Shown: piece by piece, positions 23,560 through 31,946 of the stretch
Position numbering within the stretch: the stretch's first letter is position 1
How the letters are laid out: every line of letters starts with the position of its first letter
NCBI RefSeq assembly: GCF_004794515.1
Contig: NZ_SSDF01000091.1
Span: forward strand, 248,001-312,000
Length of the DNA stretch: 64,000 nucleotides
Direction of reading: 5' to 3'
DNA from: Microbacterium sp. A20
GTDB taxonomy: Bacteria > Actinomycetota > Actinomycetes > Actinomycetales > Microbacteriaceae
Notes under the pieces: generated by a model
Database searches by the model: none
Seen by the model: the letters and a program-made list of their open reading frames with translations, nothing else
What the model was told of the DNA's origin: nothing
Translations under genes and position numbers: made by a program

Positions 23560-26030
23560 GCTCGCCCTCCGACCGGTACGCGCAGGCGCAGCAGGCAGCG
23601 GAGCACCCGGAGTCCTCAGCATTCGCCGCACTGCAGAAGTTTCAGCTCGATCCGTTCCAGGTCGCGGGATGCCACGCGCTGGAGAACGGCCGCAGCGTGC
23701 TGGTGGCGGCGCCGACGGGGGCAGGGAAGACCATCGTCGGCGAGTTCGCGATCCATCTCGCGATGCGGACGCCGAACGATAAGGCGTTCTACACCACGCC
23801 GATGAAGGCGCTCTCGAACCAGAAGTTCCGCGAGCTGGTCGAGGTGTACGGAGCAGATCAGGTGGGTCTGCTCACGGGCGACACCAACATCAACGGCAAT
23901 GCGCGCATCGTGGTCATGACCACCGAGGTGCTGCGGAACATGATCTACGCCGACTCCGCCGCGCTCAACGATCTGCGCTACGTGATCATGGATGAGGTCC
24001 ACTACCTCGCGGACCGTTTCCGGGGTGCCGTGTGGGAAGAGGTCATCATCCACCTGCCTCAGCGGGTGCGGCTGGTCTCGCTGAGCGCCACGGTCTCCAA
24101 CGCCGAGGAGTTCGGCGACTGGCTCGACACGGTGCGGGGTGACACCGACGTCATCGTCTCCGAGATCCGGCCGGTGCCGCTGGAGCAGCACGTCCTCGTC
24201 CGCGATGATCTTCTCCCTCTGTTCGACGATCGCGCGGGTATCGCGACCGCGCAGGTGAACCAGGAGTTGATGCGGATCCGTTCGTCGACCGGGTCGAACT
24301 ACGACAACAACCGGCAGGCGCAGTCGTATCGCAGCGATCGTCACGCCGGGCGTCAGGCGAAGCGCCCGCCGCGCGGCGGTCGACGACCCGTCCGCGCCTC
24401 CAACGCCCGCCGGATCGAGCGGATGGATCGCCCCGAGGTCGTGCATCTCCTCGAGCGGGCGAACCTCCTCCCAGCGATCTTCTTCATCTTCAGCCGCGTG
24501 GGGTGCGACGCCGCGGTGCAGCAGGTACGGCGCTCCGGCCTTCGGCTGACCTCCCCCGAGGAGCGGGCGGAGATTCGCTCCCTCGTAGAGGACCGGACGC
24601 GCACCCTCCAGGACGAGGACCTCGACGTGCTCGGCTACTGGGAGTGGCTCGACAACCTCGAGCGCGGCGTCGCCTCGCACCACGCGGGTCTGCTGCCGGC
24701 GTTCAAGGAGGTCGTCGAAGAGCTGTACCGACGCAAGCTCATCAAGGTCGTCTTCGCGACGGAGACTCTGGCCCTCGGCATCAACATGCCCGCCCGCACG
24801 GTCGTTCTCGAGAAGATGGAGAAGTTCAACGGCGAGGCCAGGGTCGCGATCACCTCGGGGGAGTACACCCAGCTCACCGGCCGCGCCGGCAGACGCGGCA
24901 TCGACGTCGAGGGTCACGCGGTCGTGCAGTGGACCGAGGGGATGGACCCGCAGGCCGTCGCCGCGCTGGCGTCTCGACGCACCTATCCACTGAATTCGAG
25001 TTTCCGGCCCACCTACAACATGGCCGTGAATCTGATCGACATGTTCGGCAAGGCCAGGGCCCGACAGATCCTCGAGTCGTCCTTCGCACAGTTCCAGGCC
25101 GATCGCTCGGTCGTCGGGCTGGCGCGCCAGGTGCGTGAGGCCGAGGAGTCGCTGGCGGGCTACCTGAGTTCGATGACCTGCGAGCACGGGGATTTCGCCG
25201 AGTACGCCGCGATTCGCCGGGAACTCAGCGATCTCGAGAAGAAGAATCGCCAGGACTCCCAGGCGCCGCGGGCGTCGCGCGACAAGCGGATGAAGCGCAT
25301 CCAGACCCTGCGCACGCAGATGCAGCGCCACCCGTGCCATCGCTGCCCCGATCGGGAAGCGCACGCGCGCTGGGCGGAACGCTACTGGAAGCTCAAGCGA
25401 CAGACCGACCGGATCCGGCGCCAGATCGAGACTCGTACCGGGACGGTGGCGCGCGTTTTCGACCGTGTCGTCGAGGTGCTGGAGACACTCGACTATCTGA
25501 CGGAGGTGGACGGCGAGACGACACTGACGGAGGCCGGCCGTACGATGCGTCGGATCTACGGAGAACGCGATCTGCTCGTCGCCGAATCGCTGCGGCAAGG
25601 ACTCTGGGCGGGTCTCGATGCCCCCTCTCTCGCAGCGATGGCGTGCTGCCTCGTGTACGAGCCGCGACGTGACGAAGCGAACTCGGGGGAGCGCGGCCTC
25701 CCGCGCGGTGCATTCCGCGTGGCATATGAGAAGACGACCACGCTCTGGGCCGAACTCGACGACCTCGAGCAGGATCATCGTCTGCCGGGAAGCGAACCGC
25801 TCGCGGCCGGACTCGCGGGTGCGATGCATGCGTGGGCTCGCGGCGGCATGCTCGACCGGGTGCTGATCGACGCGGACATGGCCGCGGGAGACTTCGTGCG
25901 CTGGGCGAAGCAGACCATCGACCTCCTCGATCAGCTGTCCATCGTGGCTGAGGATGCGGCTGTCGCCCGCACCGCCCGCAGTGCGCTCGACGGCGTGCGC
26001 CGCGGCATCGTCGCCTACTCGTCGATGTGA
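23556..26030 (+). CDS. helY: Ski2-like RNA helicase HelY
   Basis: This 824-aa SF2 helicase is the usual downstream partner of tatC in actinobacteria. Motifs seen are FQLDPFQVAGCHAL, Walker A APTGAGKTIVGEFA, YTTPMKALSNQKF (Ia), DEVHYLADRFRG (II), LSATVSNAEEFGDWL (III), FSRVGCDAAVQQ (IV) and QLTGRAGRRGIDVEGH (VI). An Arg-rich insert lies at about 245-285, and a C-terminal helical (DSHCT-like) domain begins near 640. The ATG overlaps the tatC stop. A role in RNA turnover is inferred from Ski2/Mtr4 relatives. Confidence 0.92.
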   Translation: MSSPSDRYAQAQQAAEHPESSAFAALQKFQLDPFQVAGCHALENGRSVLVAAPTGAGKTIVGEFAIHLAMRTPNDKAFYTTPMKALSNQKFRELVEVYGADQVGLLTGDTNINGNARIVVMTTEVLRNMIYADSAALNDLRYVIMDEVHYLADRFRGAVWEEVIIHLPQRVRLVSLSATVSNAEEFGDWLDTVRGDTDVIVSEIRPVPLEQHVLVRDDLLPLFDDRAGIATAQVNQELMRIRSSTGSNYDNNRQAQSYRSDRHAGRQAKRPPRGGRRPVRASNARRIERMDRPEVVHLLERANLLPAIFFIFSRVGCDAAVQQVRRSGLRLTSPEERAEIRSLVEDRTRTLQDEDLDVLGYWEWLDNLERGVASHHAGLLPAFKEVVEELYRRKLIKVVFATETLALGINMPARTVVLEKMEKFNGEARVAITSGEYTQLTGRAGRRGIDVEGHAVVQWTEGMDPQAVAALASRRTYPLNSSFRPTYNMAVNLIDMFGKARARQILESSFAQFQADRSVVGLARQVREAEESLAGYLSSMTCEHGDFAEYAAIRRELSDLEKKNRQDSQAPRASRDKRMKRIQTLRTQMQRHPCHRCPDREAHARWAERYWKLKRQTDRIRRQIETRTGTVARVFDRVVEVLETLDYLTEVDGETTLTEAGRTMRRIYGERDLLVAESLRQGLWAGLDAPSLAAMACCLVYEPRRDEANSGERGLPRGAFRVAYEKTTTLWAELDDLEQDHRLPGSEPLAAGLAGAMHAWARGGMLDRVLIDADMAAGDFVRWAKQTIDLLDQLSIVAEDAAVARTARSALDGVRRGIVAYSSM

Positions 26031-27589
26031 TGATGGCGCCGACATCCGCGGAAGCCGCTGCGCCCGAGCGCGCCCCCTTGCCTCTGTGGGCAGCGGTCCT
26101 CGCCGCCGCGCTCGGGGCTCTGCTGATGAACTTCTCCTACCCGGGCGCCGCGGTCTGGGCTCTCGCGTTCCCCGCGACCGCACTCCTGCTCGTCGCCCTG
26201 ATCGGCCGCCGTTTCGGGGGTGCGCTTCTGGTGGGGTCGGTCTACGGCATCCTCTTCTTCGCGCTTCTGGTCTCGTGGACGTCCCGCTACCTCGGGCCGG
26301 TTCCCTGGGCAGCGCTCAGTGTCGTCGAAGGCGGCCTCACTGCCGTGGCCCTCGTGCCGATCGCGCTGGCCTACCGATGGCTGCCTCGCGCCTTTCCCGG
26401 CACTGCAGGACGCATTCTGGGGCTTCCCCTGGTCGTCGCGGCGCTGTGGGTCGGGCGGGAGCTGTTCGTCGGCTCCTGGCCGTACGGAGGGTTCCCCTGG
26501 GCGCGCGTCGGGATGAGTCAGGCCGAGAGCCCCCTGGCGCCGATCTCATCGTGGTTGGGAGTGAGTGGTCTCAGCTTCGTCATGGTGCTGCTGGTGGCGA
26601 TGCTGATCGAAGTGGTCCGCCTCCGGGCGTGGCGTCGTCCGCTCGTCCTGCTGGTGCCGACGGGACTCGTGGTCATGATGCTCTTCACCCCGCTCTTTCC
26701 GACCGCGTCTTCGGGGTCTATGACGATCGCCGCGGCTCAGGGCAACGGACCGACCGGCTATTTCGACGAGCGCGAGCCGTTCTCCGTGATCCAGGCGCAG
26801 ACGGAGGCGACTGCGCCGCTCTACGGTGAAGACGTCGATCTCGTGGTGTGGCCGGAGGGCTCGCTGGACGCTGACCCGTTCGAGAACGAGGCGATCGCCC
26901 GCAGGATGACTCTCGTGTCGAATCGGATCGATGCGCCGCTGCTCGCTAACGCGGCGACGGCACGGGACGGTCTCTACTTCAACACCTCGATGCTGTGGAC
27001 GGCCGACGGTACGGCCACGCAGATCCACGACAAGAGGCACCCCGTCCCGTTCGGCGAGTACGTGCCGGACCGGCCGTTCTTCAACGCCCTCGCGCCCGAT
27101 CTGATCGGCCTGATCCAGCGGGAGTACACGCCCGGTTCGAATCCGCCGATCGTCGAGGTCGGGGGAGTGCCGGTCGGACTCGCCATCTGCTTCGACGTCA
27201 TCTACGACGATGTGATCCGAGAAGGCCTGAACGACGGCGCCGAGGTGCTGGTCTTCCAGACCAACAACGCCGACTTCCGGGGCACCGACGAGAACCTCCA
27301 GCAGCTGTCCTTCGCCAGGATGCGCGCCATCGAGACAGGGCGCAGCGTCGTCAACGTGTCGACCGTCGGCACCAGCCAGGTCATCCGGGCGAACGGGTCT
27401 ACCGTCACGAGCCTGGACGCAGGAGAGGCCGGAGCACTGCTCGAGGATGTCGAGCTGCGTTCCGGCCTCACGGCGGGGGTCGTCCTGGGCCCCTGGATCC
27501 AGCAGTTCCTGCTGTGGGGCGGTCTGGGCGCGCTGCTCCTCGGGTGGTGGCGCGCCCGGGGCGTTATGCCCCGATCTTCTCTCGGGTAG
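26030..27589 (+). CDS. lnt: Apolipoprotein N-acyltransferase
   Basis: This membrane enzyme of about 520 aa adds the third acyl chain to lipoproteins. The N-terminal half has about six to seven membrane segments (PLWAAVLAAALGALLMNFSYPG and others). The C-terminal half is a nitrilase-type domain with the triad in VVWPEGSLDAD (Glu), HDKRHPVPFGEYVPDRP (Lys) and VGLAICFDVIYDD (Cys). A last hydrophobic segment lies near the end (LLWGGLGALLLGWW). The ATG at 26030 overlaps the helY stop by one base; GTG 26027 and ATG 26033 are alternatives. The last 26 bases overlap the convergent rbpA gene. FKBP lipoprotein 19558 is a potential substrate. Confidence 0.92.
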   Translation: MMAPTSAEAAAPERAPLPLWAAVLAAALGALLMNFSYPGAAVWALAFPATALLLVALIGRRFGGALLVGSVYGILFFALLVSWTSRYLGPVPWAALSVVEGGLTAVALVPIALAYRWLPRAFPGTAGRILGLPLVVAALWVGRELFVGSWPYGGFPWARVGMSQAESPLAPISSWLGVSGLSFVMVLLVAMLIEVVRLRAWRRPLVLLVPTGLVVMMLFTPLFPTASSGSMTIAAAQGNGPTGYFDEREPFSVIQAQTEATAPLYGEDVDLVVWPEGSLDADPFENEAIARRMTLVSNRIDAPLLANAATARDGLYFNTSMLWTADGTATQIHDKRHPVPFGEYVPDRPFFNALAPDLIGLIQREYTPGSNPPIVEVGGVPVGLAICFDVIYDDVIREGLNDGAEVLVFQTNNADFRGTDENLQQLSFARMRAIETGRSVVNVSTVGTSQVIRANGSTVTSLDAGEAGALLEDVELRSGLTAGVVLGPWIQQFLLWGGLGALLLGWWRARGVMPRSSLG

Positions 27590-27947
27590 GGTCTTCGCCG
27601 GCGCCTCGGCGTGCGCGGATGAAGGCGAGGCGCTCTTCGAGCAACTCCTCGAGTTCCGCGCGGGTACGGCGCTCCATGAGCATGTCCCAGTGGGTGCGAG
27701 CGGCCTTCTCGTCGCTCGCTTCGAGCGTGACGGCCTGGCCGTCGACGTTCAGGCGTGCTTCGGCGCCACAGGCGCGGCACTCCCAGGTCTGGGGCGGTTC
27801 GGCGTCCGCCGCGAACATGAGGTTCGTGACGTGGCCGCAGGTGTCACAGGTGTAGGTGGTCTCACGGCGCTCCATGAAAACGACGCCCTCTTCGCTCTGT
27901 AGGCTCTGGGCGCCGAGTCGGATGCCGCGCAGGCTGCGATCTGCCAT
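27564..27947 (-). CDS. rbpA: RNA polymerase-binding protein RbpA
   Basis: This 127-aa actinobacterial protein binds the housekeeping sigma factor and stabilises the open promoter complex. It has an N-terminal tail (ADRSLRGIRLGAQSLQSEEGVVFMERRE), a zinc-type core with CDTCGHVT and CRACGA, a basic linker and the sigma-interaction helix WDMLMERRTRAELEELLEERL. Length is typical. Its last codons overlap lnt by 26 bases. A strong-looking promoter (TATACC) and a GAGAGGA ribosome-binding site precede it. Its presence fits the many -10-driven leaderless promoters in the window. Confidence 0.95.
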   Translation of the reverse strand: MADRSLRGIRLGAQSLQSEEGVVFMERRETTYTCDTCGHVTNLMFAADAEPPQTWECRACGAEARLNVDGQAVTLEASDEKAARTHWDMLMERRTRAELEELLEERLAFIRARRGAGEDPTREKIGA

Positions 27948-27971
27948 TTTGTGGTCCTCTCGTCGCTGTCA

Positions 27972-27977
27972 GGTATA
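27972..27977 (-). promoter_or_regulatory. -10 element (TATACC) for rbpA
   Basis: On the minus strand TATACC(T) lies 24 bases upstream of the rbpA ATG. GAGAGGA lies between them. No convincing -35 is visible. Confidence 0.5.
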
Positions 27978-28071
27978 ACGCTCCAGCCTGTGCGCTTCAT
28001 CCACGCGGGCGACTTCTCGGCGCGATTCACAGCGGAATCCCAGCGCCGGAGGTTAAGGGGCGCGTCGGGTG

Positions 28072-28848
28072 CTACTCCGCAGCGAGGGCCCGAAGTGCGA
28101 CGTCAGCACGATCCGAGACGATGCCATCGACTCCCGCAGCCACGAGGCGGCGCATGTCGCCGGCGTCGTTGACGGTCCAGACATGTATCTCGACGCCGAG
28201 GCGGTGGGCCGCGCGGACGAGCGCGGGGGTGAGCACCGTGAGAGCTCCGTGTCGCTCTGGAATCTGCAGCGCGTCGATTTCGCGGAGGACACGCGCGGGG
28301 GAGAGGCGGAGTGCGGACAGCGCACGCAGTGCCGCGATCGTCCGGCTTCCGCCGGATGTCGCAGGCCGAAGTGAGGCGCCCGCCCGCAGGACGGACGCGA
28401 CCGCCGCACGGCGGTTCGCGTCCGAGAAACTCGTGACGAGCACGCGGTGGGTGTCTTCGGCGAGGATCGGCCCGAGTGGGTCGACGGCAGTCGGCGTCTT
28501 CACATCGATGTTGAAGCGGACCTCGGGAAAGGAGTCGAGCGCCTCCGCGACAGTGAGCAGCCCGCCGTGGGCGGAGAAGATCTCTCGCAGTTCTCGCGTG
28601 CGGACCTCACGTACCGCTCGGGTGTCGCCGACCAGCCGCTCGAGCGTCGAGTCGTGGAACAGCACCACGTCGCCGTCCGCCGTCACCTGACAGTCGGTTT
28701 CGATGTACTCGACGCCCGCAGCATGGGCGGCGGCGAATGCCACGGCAGAGTTCTCCCAGATGCCCGAGTCCTCGCCCTCCGCGGTGATCAGACCGCGATG
28801 AGCGAGGACTCGGGGATGCCGCGCCTTGATGAAGTACGGGTGCGTCAC
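28072..28848 (-). CDS. glpQ: Glycerophosphodiester phosphodiesterase
   Basis: This 258-aa GDPD-family TIM barrel hydrolyses glycerophosphodiesters to an alcohol and glycerol-3-phosphate. Signature pieces are RVLAHRGL (catalytic His), WENSAVAFAAAHAAGVEYIETDCQ (Glu/Asp metal ligands) and VVLFHDSTLERL (second catalytic His). There is no signal peptide, so it is probably cytoplasmic. The GTG start at 28848 overlaps the stop of the SPFH gene (GTGA). It is the last gene of an NfeD-SPFH-GDPD operon. The frame continues upstream as a shadow of the SPFH gene and was cut at the GTG. Confidence 0.9.
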   Translation of the reverse strand: MTHPYFIKARHPRVLAHRGLITAEGEDSGIWENSAVAFAAAHAAGVEYIETDCQVTADGDVVLFHDSTLERLVGDTRAVREVRTRELREIFSAHGGLLTVAEALDSFPEVRFNIDVKTPTAVDPLGPILAEDTHRVLVTSFSDANRRAAVASVLRAGASLRPATSGGSRTIAALRALSALRLSPARVLREIDALQIPERHGALTVLTPALVRAAHRLGVEIHVWTVNDAGDMRRLVAAGVDGIVSDRADVALRALAAE

Positions 28849-29774
28849 GCGCCGGGGAGGGTGTTCGTCGGGCCCTGGCCCGGCTTCGGGGTGAACGCGC
28901 TGCCGATGCCCTTGAGCGCCTCGGTCAGTTCGCTCGGGATGATCCACAGCTTGTTGGACTGCCCCTCGCTGATCTTCGGCAACATCTGCAGATACTGGTA
29001 AGCCAGGAGTTTGTCGTCGGGCGCACCCTGGTGGATAGCGGTGAAGACGTTCTGAATGGCCTCGGCCTCGCCCTGTGCGCGGAGCACGGCGGCCTGCTTG
29101 TCTCCTTCTGCGCGGAGGATCTCGGCCTGACGGGCGCCCTCTGCCTCGAGGATCGCCGACTGCTTGGTGCCTTCCGCGGTCAGGATCGCGGCGCGGCGAT
29201 CCCGCTCCGCGCGCATCTGCTTCTCCATGGAGTCCTGGATGGAGATGGGCGGATCGATCGCCTTCAGTTCGACTCGTCCCACGCGGATGCCCCACTTGCC
29301 GGTCGCCTCATCGAGCACGACGCGGAGCTGGCCGTTGATGTTGTCACGACTGGTGAGCGCTTCCTCGAGGTTGAGGCCACCGACGACGTTTCGCAGCGTC
29401 GTCGTGGTGAGCTGCTCGACCGCGCCGAGATAGTTGGCGATCTCGTACGTCGCCGCCCGGGCATCCGTCACCTGGAAATACACCACCGTGTCGATCGAGA
29501 CGACCAGGTTGTCCTCGGTGATGACCGGCTGAGGGGGGAAGGAGACGACCTGCTCGCGCATGTCGATCAGCGGCCGGAGACGGTCGATGAACGGCACGAG
29601 GATGTTGAGTCCGGGAGTGAGGGTCTTGTGATACCGGCCGAGGCGCTCGACCACGCCGGCGGTGGCCTGCGGGATGATCCGGATGGCGCGCGCGACGGTG
29701 ACCACCACGAAGATGATCACGGCGATGGCGAGTATCCAGCCGATCGCTGCGGGGATGAACGATGCTTCGTCCAC
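28845..29774 (-). CDS. SPFH/stomatin-like membrane protein
   Basis: This 309-aa protein has one N-terminal membrane helix (AAIGWILAIAVIIFVVVTVA). An SPFH domain follows at about 30-200 (IIPQATAGVVERLGRYHKTL, PGLNILVPFIDRL, TEDNLVVSIDTVVYFQVTD). It ends with a coiled-coil repeat region of alternating AExxKQ(A/S)AxLxAEG units at about 200-260. It resembles QmcA/stomatin proteins that organise membrane microdomains and control membrane proteases. It lies 9 bases downstream of an NfeD-like gene, the usual partner. The ATG at 29774 is preceded by GGAG. Confidence 0.9.
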   Translation of the reverse strand: MDEASFIPAAIGWILAIAVIIFVVVTVARAIRIIPQATAGVVERLGRYHKTLTPGLNILVPFIDRLRPLIDMREQVVSFPPQPVITEDNLVVSIDTVVYFQVTDARAATYEIANYLGAVEQLTTTTLRNVVGGLNLEEALTSRDNINGQLRVVLDEATGKWGIRVGRVELKAIDPPISIQDSMEKQMRAERDRRAAILTAEGTKQSAILEAEGARQAEILRAEGDKQAAVLRAQGEAEAIQNVFTAIHQGAPDDKLLAYQYLQMLPKISEGQSNKLWIIPSELTEALKGIGSAFTPKPGQGPTNTLPGA

Positions 29775-29783
29775 GGGGTTCTC

Positions 29784-30257
29784 CTAGTCGTTGACGGGTC
29801 GGACGATGGCGGTCGCGCCGTTGATCGCGCTCACGGCGATCGGTGCTCCCTGCGGGATGGGGACCGGGGTGGCGGTGCGCGCGGTCCAGGTGTCGCCGTT
29901 GGCGAGCTTCGCCTGGCCGGAGATCTGCGTGATCTCGACCAGCGCGATGCCGCGCAGATCGACGAGAGCATCCACATTGGACTTGGTGGGATCTTCCCCG
30001 CGCTGCAGGCGCTTGAGCAACGGAGGTCGGAGAAAGAGGATGAAGACCGCGGCCGCCGCGGCCGCGATGATCACCTGCACCCAGACCGGCACGCCGAGCA
30101 GGTCGGTCACCAGCCCGACGACGCTGCCGAAGCTGAGCATGAGGAACGTGAAGTCCAGCGAGAGCATCTCGATGACGAGGAACACGGCGATCAGGACGAG
30201 CCAGCCGATCCAAGCCCATTGGTCGATGAACGTGACGAAAGTCGTGAAGTTGTCCAT
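29784..30257 (-). CDS. NfeD-like membrane protein
   Basis: This 157-aa short NfeD protein has three hydrophobic segments (WIGWLVLIAVFLVIEML, FLMLSFGSVVGLVTDLLGV, VWVQVIIAAAAAAVFILFL) and a C-terminal OB-fold domain (ALVDLRGIALVEITQISGQAKL, then GDTWTARTA and GAPIAVSAINGATAIV). It lacks the protease domain of long NfeDs. Short NfeDs typically pair with SPFH proteins, as here, and form a membrane-quality module. The ATG at 30257 follows AAGGAGG. Confidence 0.88.
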   Translation of the reverse strand: MDNFTTFVTFIDQWAWIGWLVLIAVFLVIEMLSLDFTFLMLSFGSVVGLVTDLLGVPVWVQVIIAAAAAAVFILFLRPPLLKRLQRGEDPTKSNVDALVDLRGIALVEITQISGQAKLANGDTWTARTATPVPIPQGAPIAVSAINGATAIVRPVND

Positions 30258-30325
30258 GCGGCCTCCTTTGTGGTCAACGTATCACGCGGGGGACCGCCGA
30301 TCCGGGTGCCACTGCGCTCCCTTGA

Positions 30326-30358
30326 TAGTGTGAGTGGGCCGTGCGATCACGGCCTTTT
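30326..30358 (+). promoter_or_regulatory. -10 element followed by a hairpin with U-tract in the SDR leader
   Basis: TAGTGT (30326-30331) is a -10-like hexamer. It is followed by GGCCGTG-CGAT-CACGGCC (30337-30354) and TTTT. The hairpin has the form of an intrinsic terminator but lies between the promoter and the SDR start (30380), and no plus-strand gene lies upstream. It may be an attenuator or a 5'-end hairpin. Confidence 0.5.
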
Positions 30359-30379
30359 CGCGCATCATGAGGAGTCACC

Positions 30380-31144
30380 GTGACCGACGTTCTTCCCGCA
30401 GGTTCCCTGGACGGCAAGGTGGCACTGGTCACCGGCTCATCACGCGGGATCGGCGCAGACACCGTCCGCTATCTCGCCGAGGCCGGCGCCGATGTCGTCA
30501 TCAACTTCCGCAACAAGGCCCCGCGCGCCGAGAAGCTCGCCGCTCAGCTGCGCGAGCTCGGTCGTCGGGCGCTCGTGGTGGGGGCTGATCTCACCGATCC
30601 CGCATCCGTGGCGGAGATGTTCGACGCGATCTGCGCCGAGTACGGACGTCTGGACGTCCTCGTGCTCAACGCCTCCGGCGGCATGGAGTCGGGGATGGCC
30701 GAGGACTACGCGCTCACTCTCAACCGGGATGCGCAGCTCAACGTGCTGAACGCTGCGATCCCCCTGCTCGGTGACGGGGCGCGTGTCGTGTTCGTCACGA
30801 GCCACCAGGCGCACTTCATCCGCACGACGCCGACGATGCCCGAGTACGAGCCGGTCGCACTGTCGAAGCGCGCGGGCGAGGATGCTCTGCGCGAGCTCAT
30901 CCCCGGGCTCGCTGAGAAGGGGATCGGCTTCACGGTCGTCTCCGGCGACATGATCGAAGGGACCATCACGGCCACCCTGCTCGAGCGCGCGAACCCCGGC
31001 GCGATCGCCGAGCGTCGCGAGTCGGCCGGCAAGCTCTACAACGTCTCCGAGTTCGCGGCCGAGGTCGCCAAGGCGGCGGTGGATCCGGTACCCGCCGACA
31101 ACACGCGCCTCGTCGGAGATGTGAGCGCGTTCGTCGCCGAGTAG
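30380..31144 (+). CDS. Short-chain dehydrogenase/reductase family protein with atypical active site
   Basis: This 254-aa Rossmann-fold protein has VALVTGSSRGIGADTV near residue 15 (TGxxxGIG), an Asp at the VVGADLTDP position, and VLNASGG in place of the usual NNAG. In the catalytic region the sequence reads VFVTSHQAHF, then MPEYEPVALSKRAGEDAL. The usual Tyr-x-x-x-Lys spacing is not kept: the residue four before the Lys is Val, and the nearest Tyr is seven before it. It could be a divergent SDR with altered or lost activity. The start is a GTG after GAGGAG. A 40-bp intrinsic terminator follows. Confidence 0.78.
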   Translation: MTDVLPAGSLDGKVALVTGSSRGIGADTVRYLAEAGADVVINFRNKAPRAEKLAAQLRELGRRALVVGADLTDPASVAEMFDAICAEYGRLDVLVLNASGGMESGMAEDYALTLNRDAQLNVLNAAIPLLGDGARVVFVTSHQAHFIRTTPTMPEYEPVALSKRAGEDALRELIPGLAEKGIGFTVVSGDMIEGTITATLLERANPGAIAERRESAGKLYNVSEFAAEVAKAAVDPVPADNTRLVGDVSAFVAE

Positions 31145-31154
31145 CCGTAGACGA

Positions 31155-31194
31155 GAATCGGCCCCGCTCTGCTGATGCAGAGCGGGGCCGATTC
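31155..31194. terminator. Strong intrinsic hairpin between SDR and HdeD-like genes
   Basis: Perfect 18-base arms (GAATCGGCCCCGCTCTGC) around a TGAT loop lie 10 bases after the SDR stop and 15 bases before the end of the convergent HdeD-like gene. It should act in both directions. No long U-tract is present. Confidence 0.75.
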
Positions 31195-31209
31195 GGCGAT
31201 CGGGAGTCG

Positions 31210-31806
31210 TCAGCTGACGGGCTCTCCCTTGACGGCTGCGACGTATTCCTTCTCGTCCTTGCCGAGCGTGATCGCACGCACGATCTGGATGATCCCGAGC
31301 ACGATCAGCGAGATGCCGAGGAGCAGCCAGAAGGCGAAACCGGCGATCAGCGGCGAGAACAGCACGATGATTCCCGCGATGATGCTGAGGATCGCGTACA
31401 GAACGGTCCATACACGCGAGCCATCGCTGCCGAGGAGCGTCAGGGCGACGACACCGTCGACGATCCAGCTGACGCCGATGAAGATCACGACGACGAAGGC
31501 GAGGGTGGCTGCAGCCGCGCTCAGGTTGAAGAACGCGATGACGCCGGCGACGACGTAGAGCAGGCCGAGGACGATGTGCCCCACACGGGCCCATCCGCCC
31601 TTCGCGCCCGAGAAGATTCCGAGCCCGATGTAGACGAGACCGGCGATGACCAGGTACGACGCGAAGATCGCAGTCACGATGACAGCGGACTTCACCGGCC
31701 AGACCAGCAGGACGATTCCGGCGATGAGAGCGAGGACGCCGGCGACGGCCAATGTGACCCGGATCGACTTGAACAGCGATTTCGCCTGGGTGAGTGGTTC
31801 AGACAT
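31210..31806 (-). CDS. HdeD/DUF308-family membrane protein
   Basis: This 198-aa protein has six evenly spaced hydrophobic segments in three hairpin-like pairs (for example VTLAVAGVLALIAGIVLLVWP and ILSIIAGIIVLFSPLIAGFAFWLLLGISLIVLG across the last pair). This is the DUF308 triple repeat found in HdeD, an acid-resistance membrane protein of enterobacteria. Function in actinobacteria is unknown. A -10-like TACCCT lies about 55 bases upstream on the minus strand. It is divergent from the AraC regulator at 31947; a regulatory link is possible but not shown. Confidence 0.8.
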   Translation of the reverse strand: MSEPLTQAKSLFKSIRVTLAVAGVLALIAGIVLLVWPVKSAVIVTAIFASYLVIAGLVYIGLGIFSGAKGGWARVGHIVLGLLYVVAGVIAFFNLSAAAATLAFVVVIFIGVSWIVDGVVALTLLGSDGSRVWTVLYAILSIIAGIIVLFSPLIAGFAFWLLLGISLIVLGIIQIVRAITLGKDEKEYVAAVKGEPVS

Positions 31807-31934
31807 GGTGGGGACCCCTTTCTGAGAAGATCCTGTGAGGATGCCCCCTCAGGGTAGCGCCCTCGCGGCACACGATGGGGGAGGAGACCTCACCCGCGTT
31901 TCTCGAAGTCATCCCAGGACTCGCAACGTCATGG

Positions 31935-31940
31935 CAAAAT
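31935..31940 (+). promoter_or_regulatory. Probable leaderless -10 (CAAAAT) for the AraC gene
   Basis: CAAAAT is followed by 6 bases (CGAGTC) and GTG at 31947. The first base departs from TANNNT, but spacing matches the other leaderless sites. Confidence 0.4.
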
Positions 31941-31946
31941 CGAGTC

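Noticed and set aside
30337..30358. Simple terminator of an upstream gene
   Set aside because: No plus-strand gene lies upstream; the neighbour nfeD is transcribed away. It was recorded as a leader hairpin instead.
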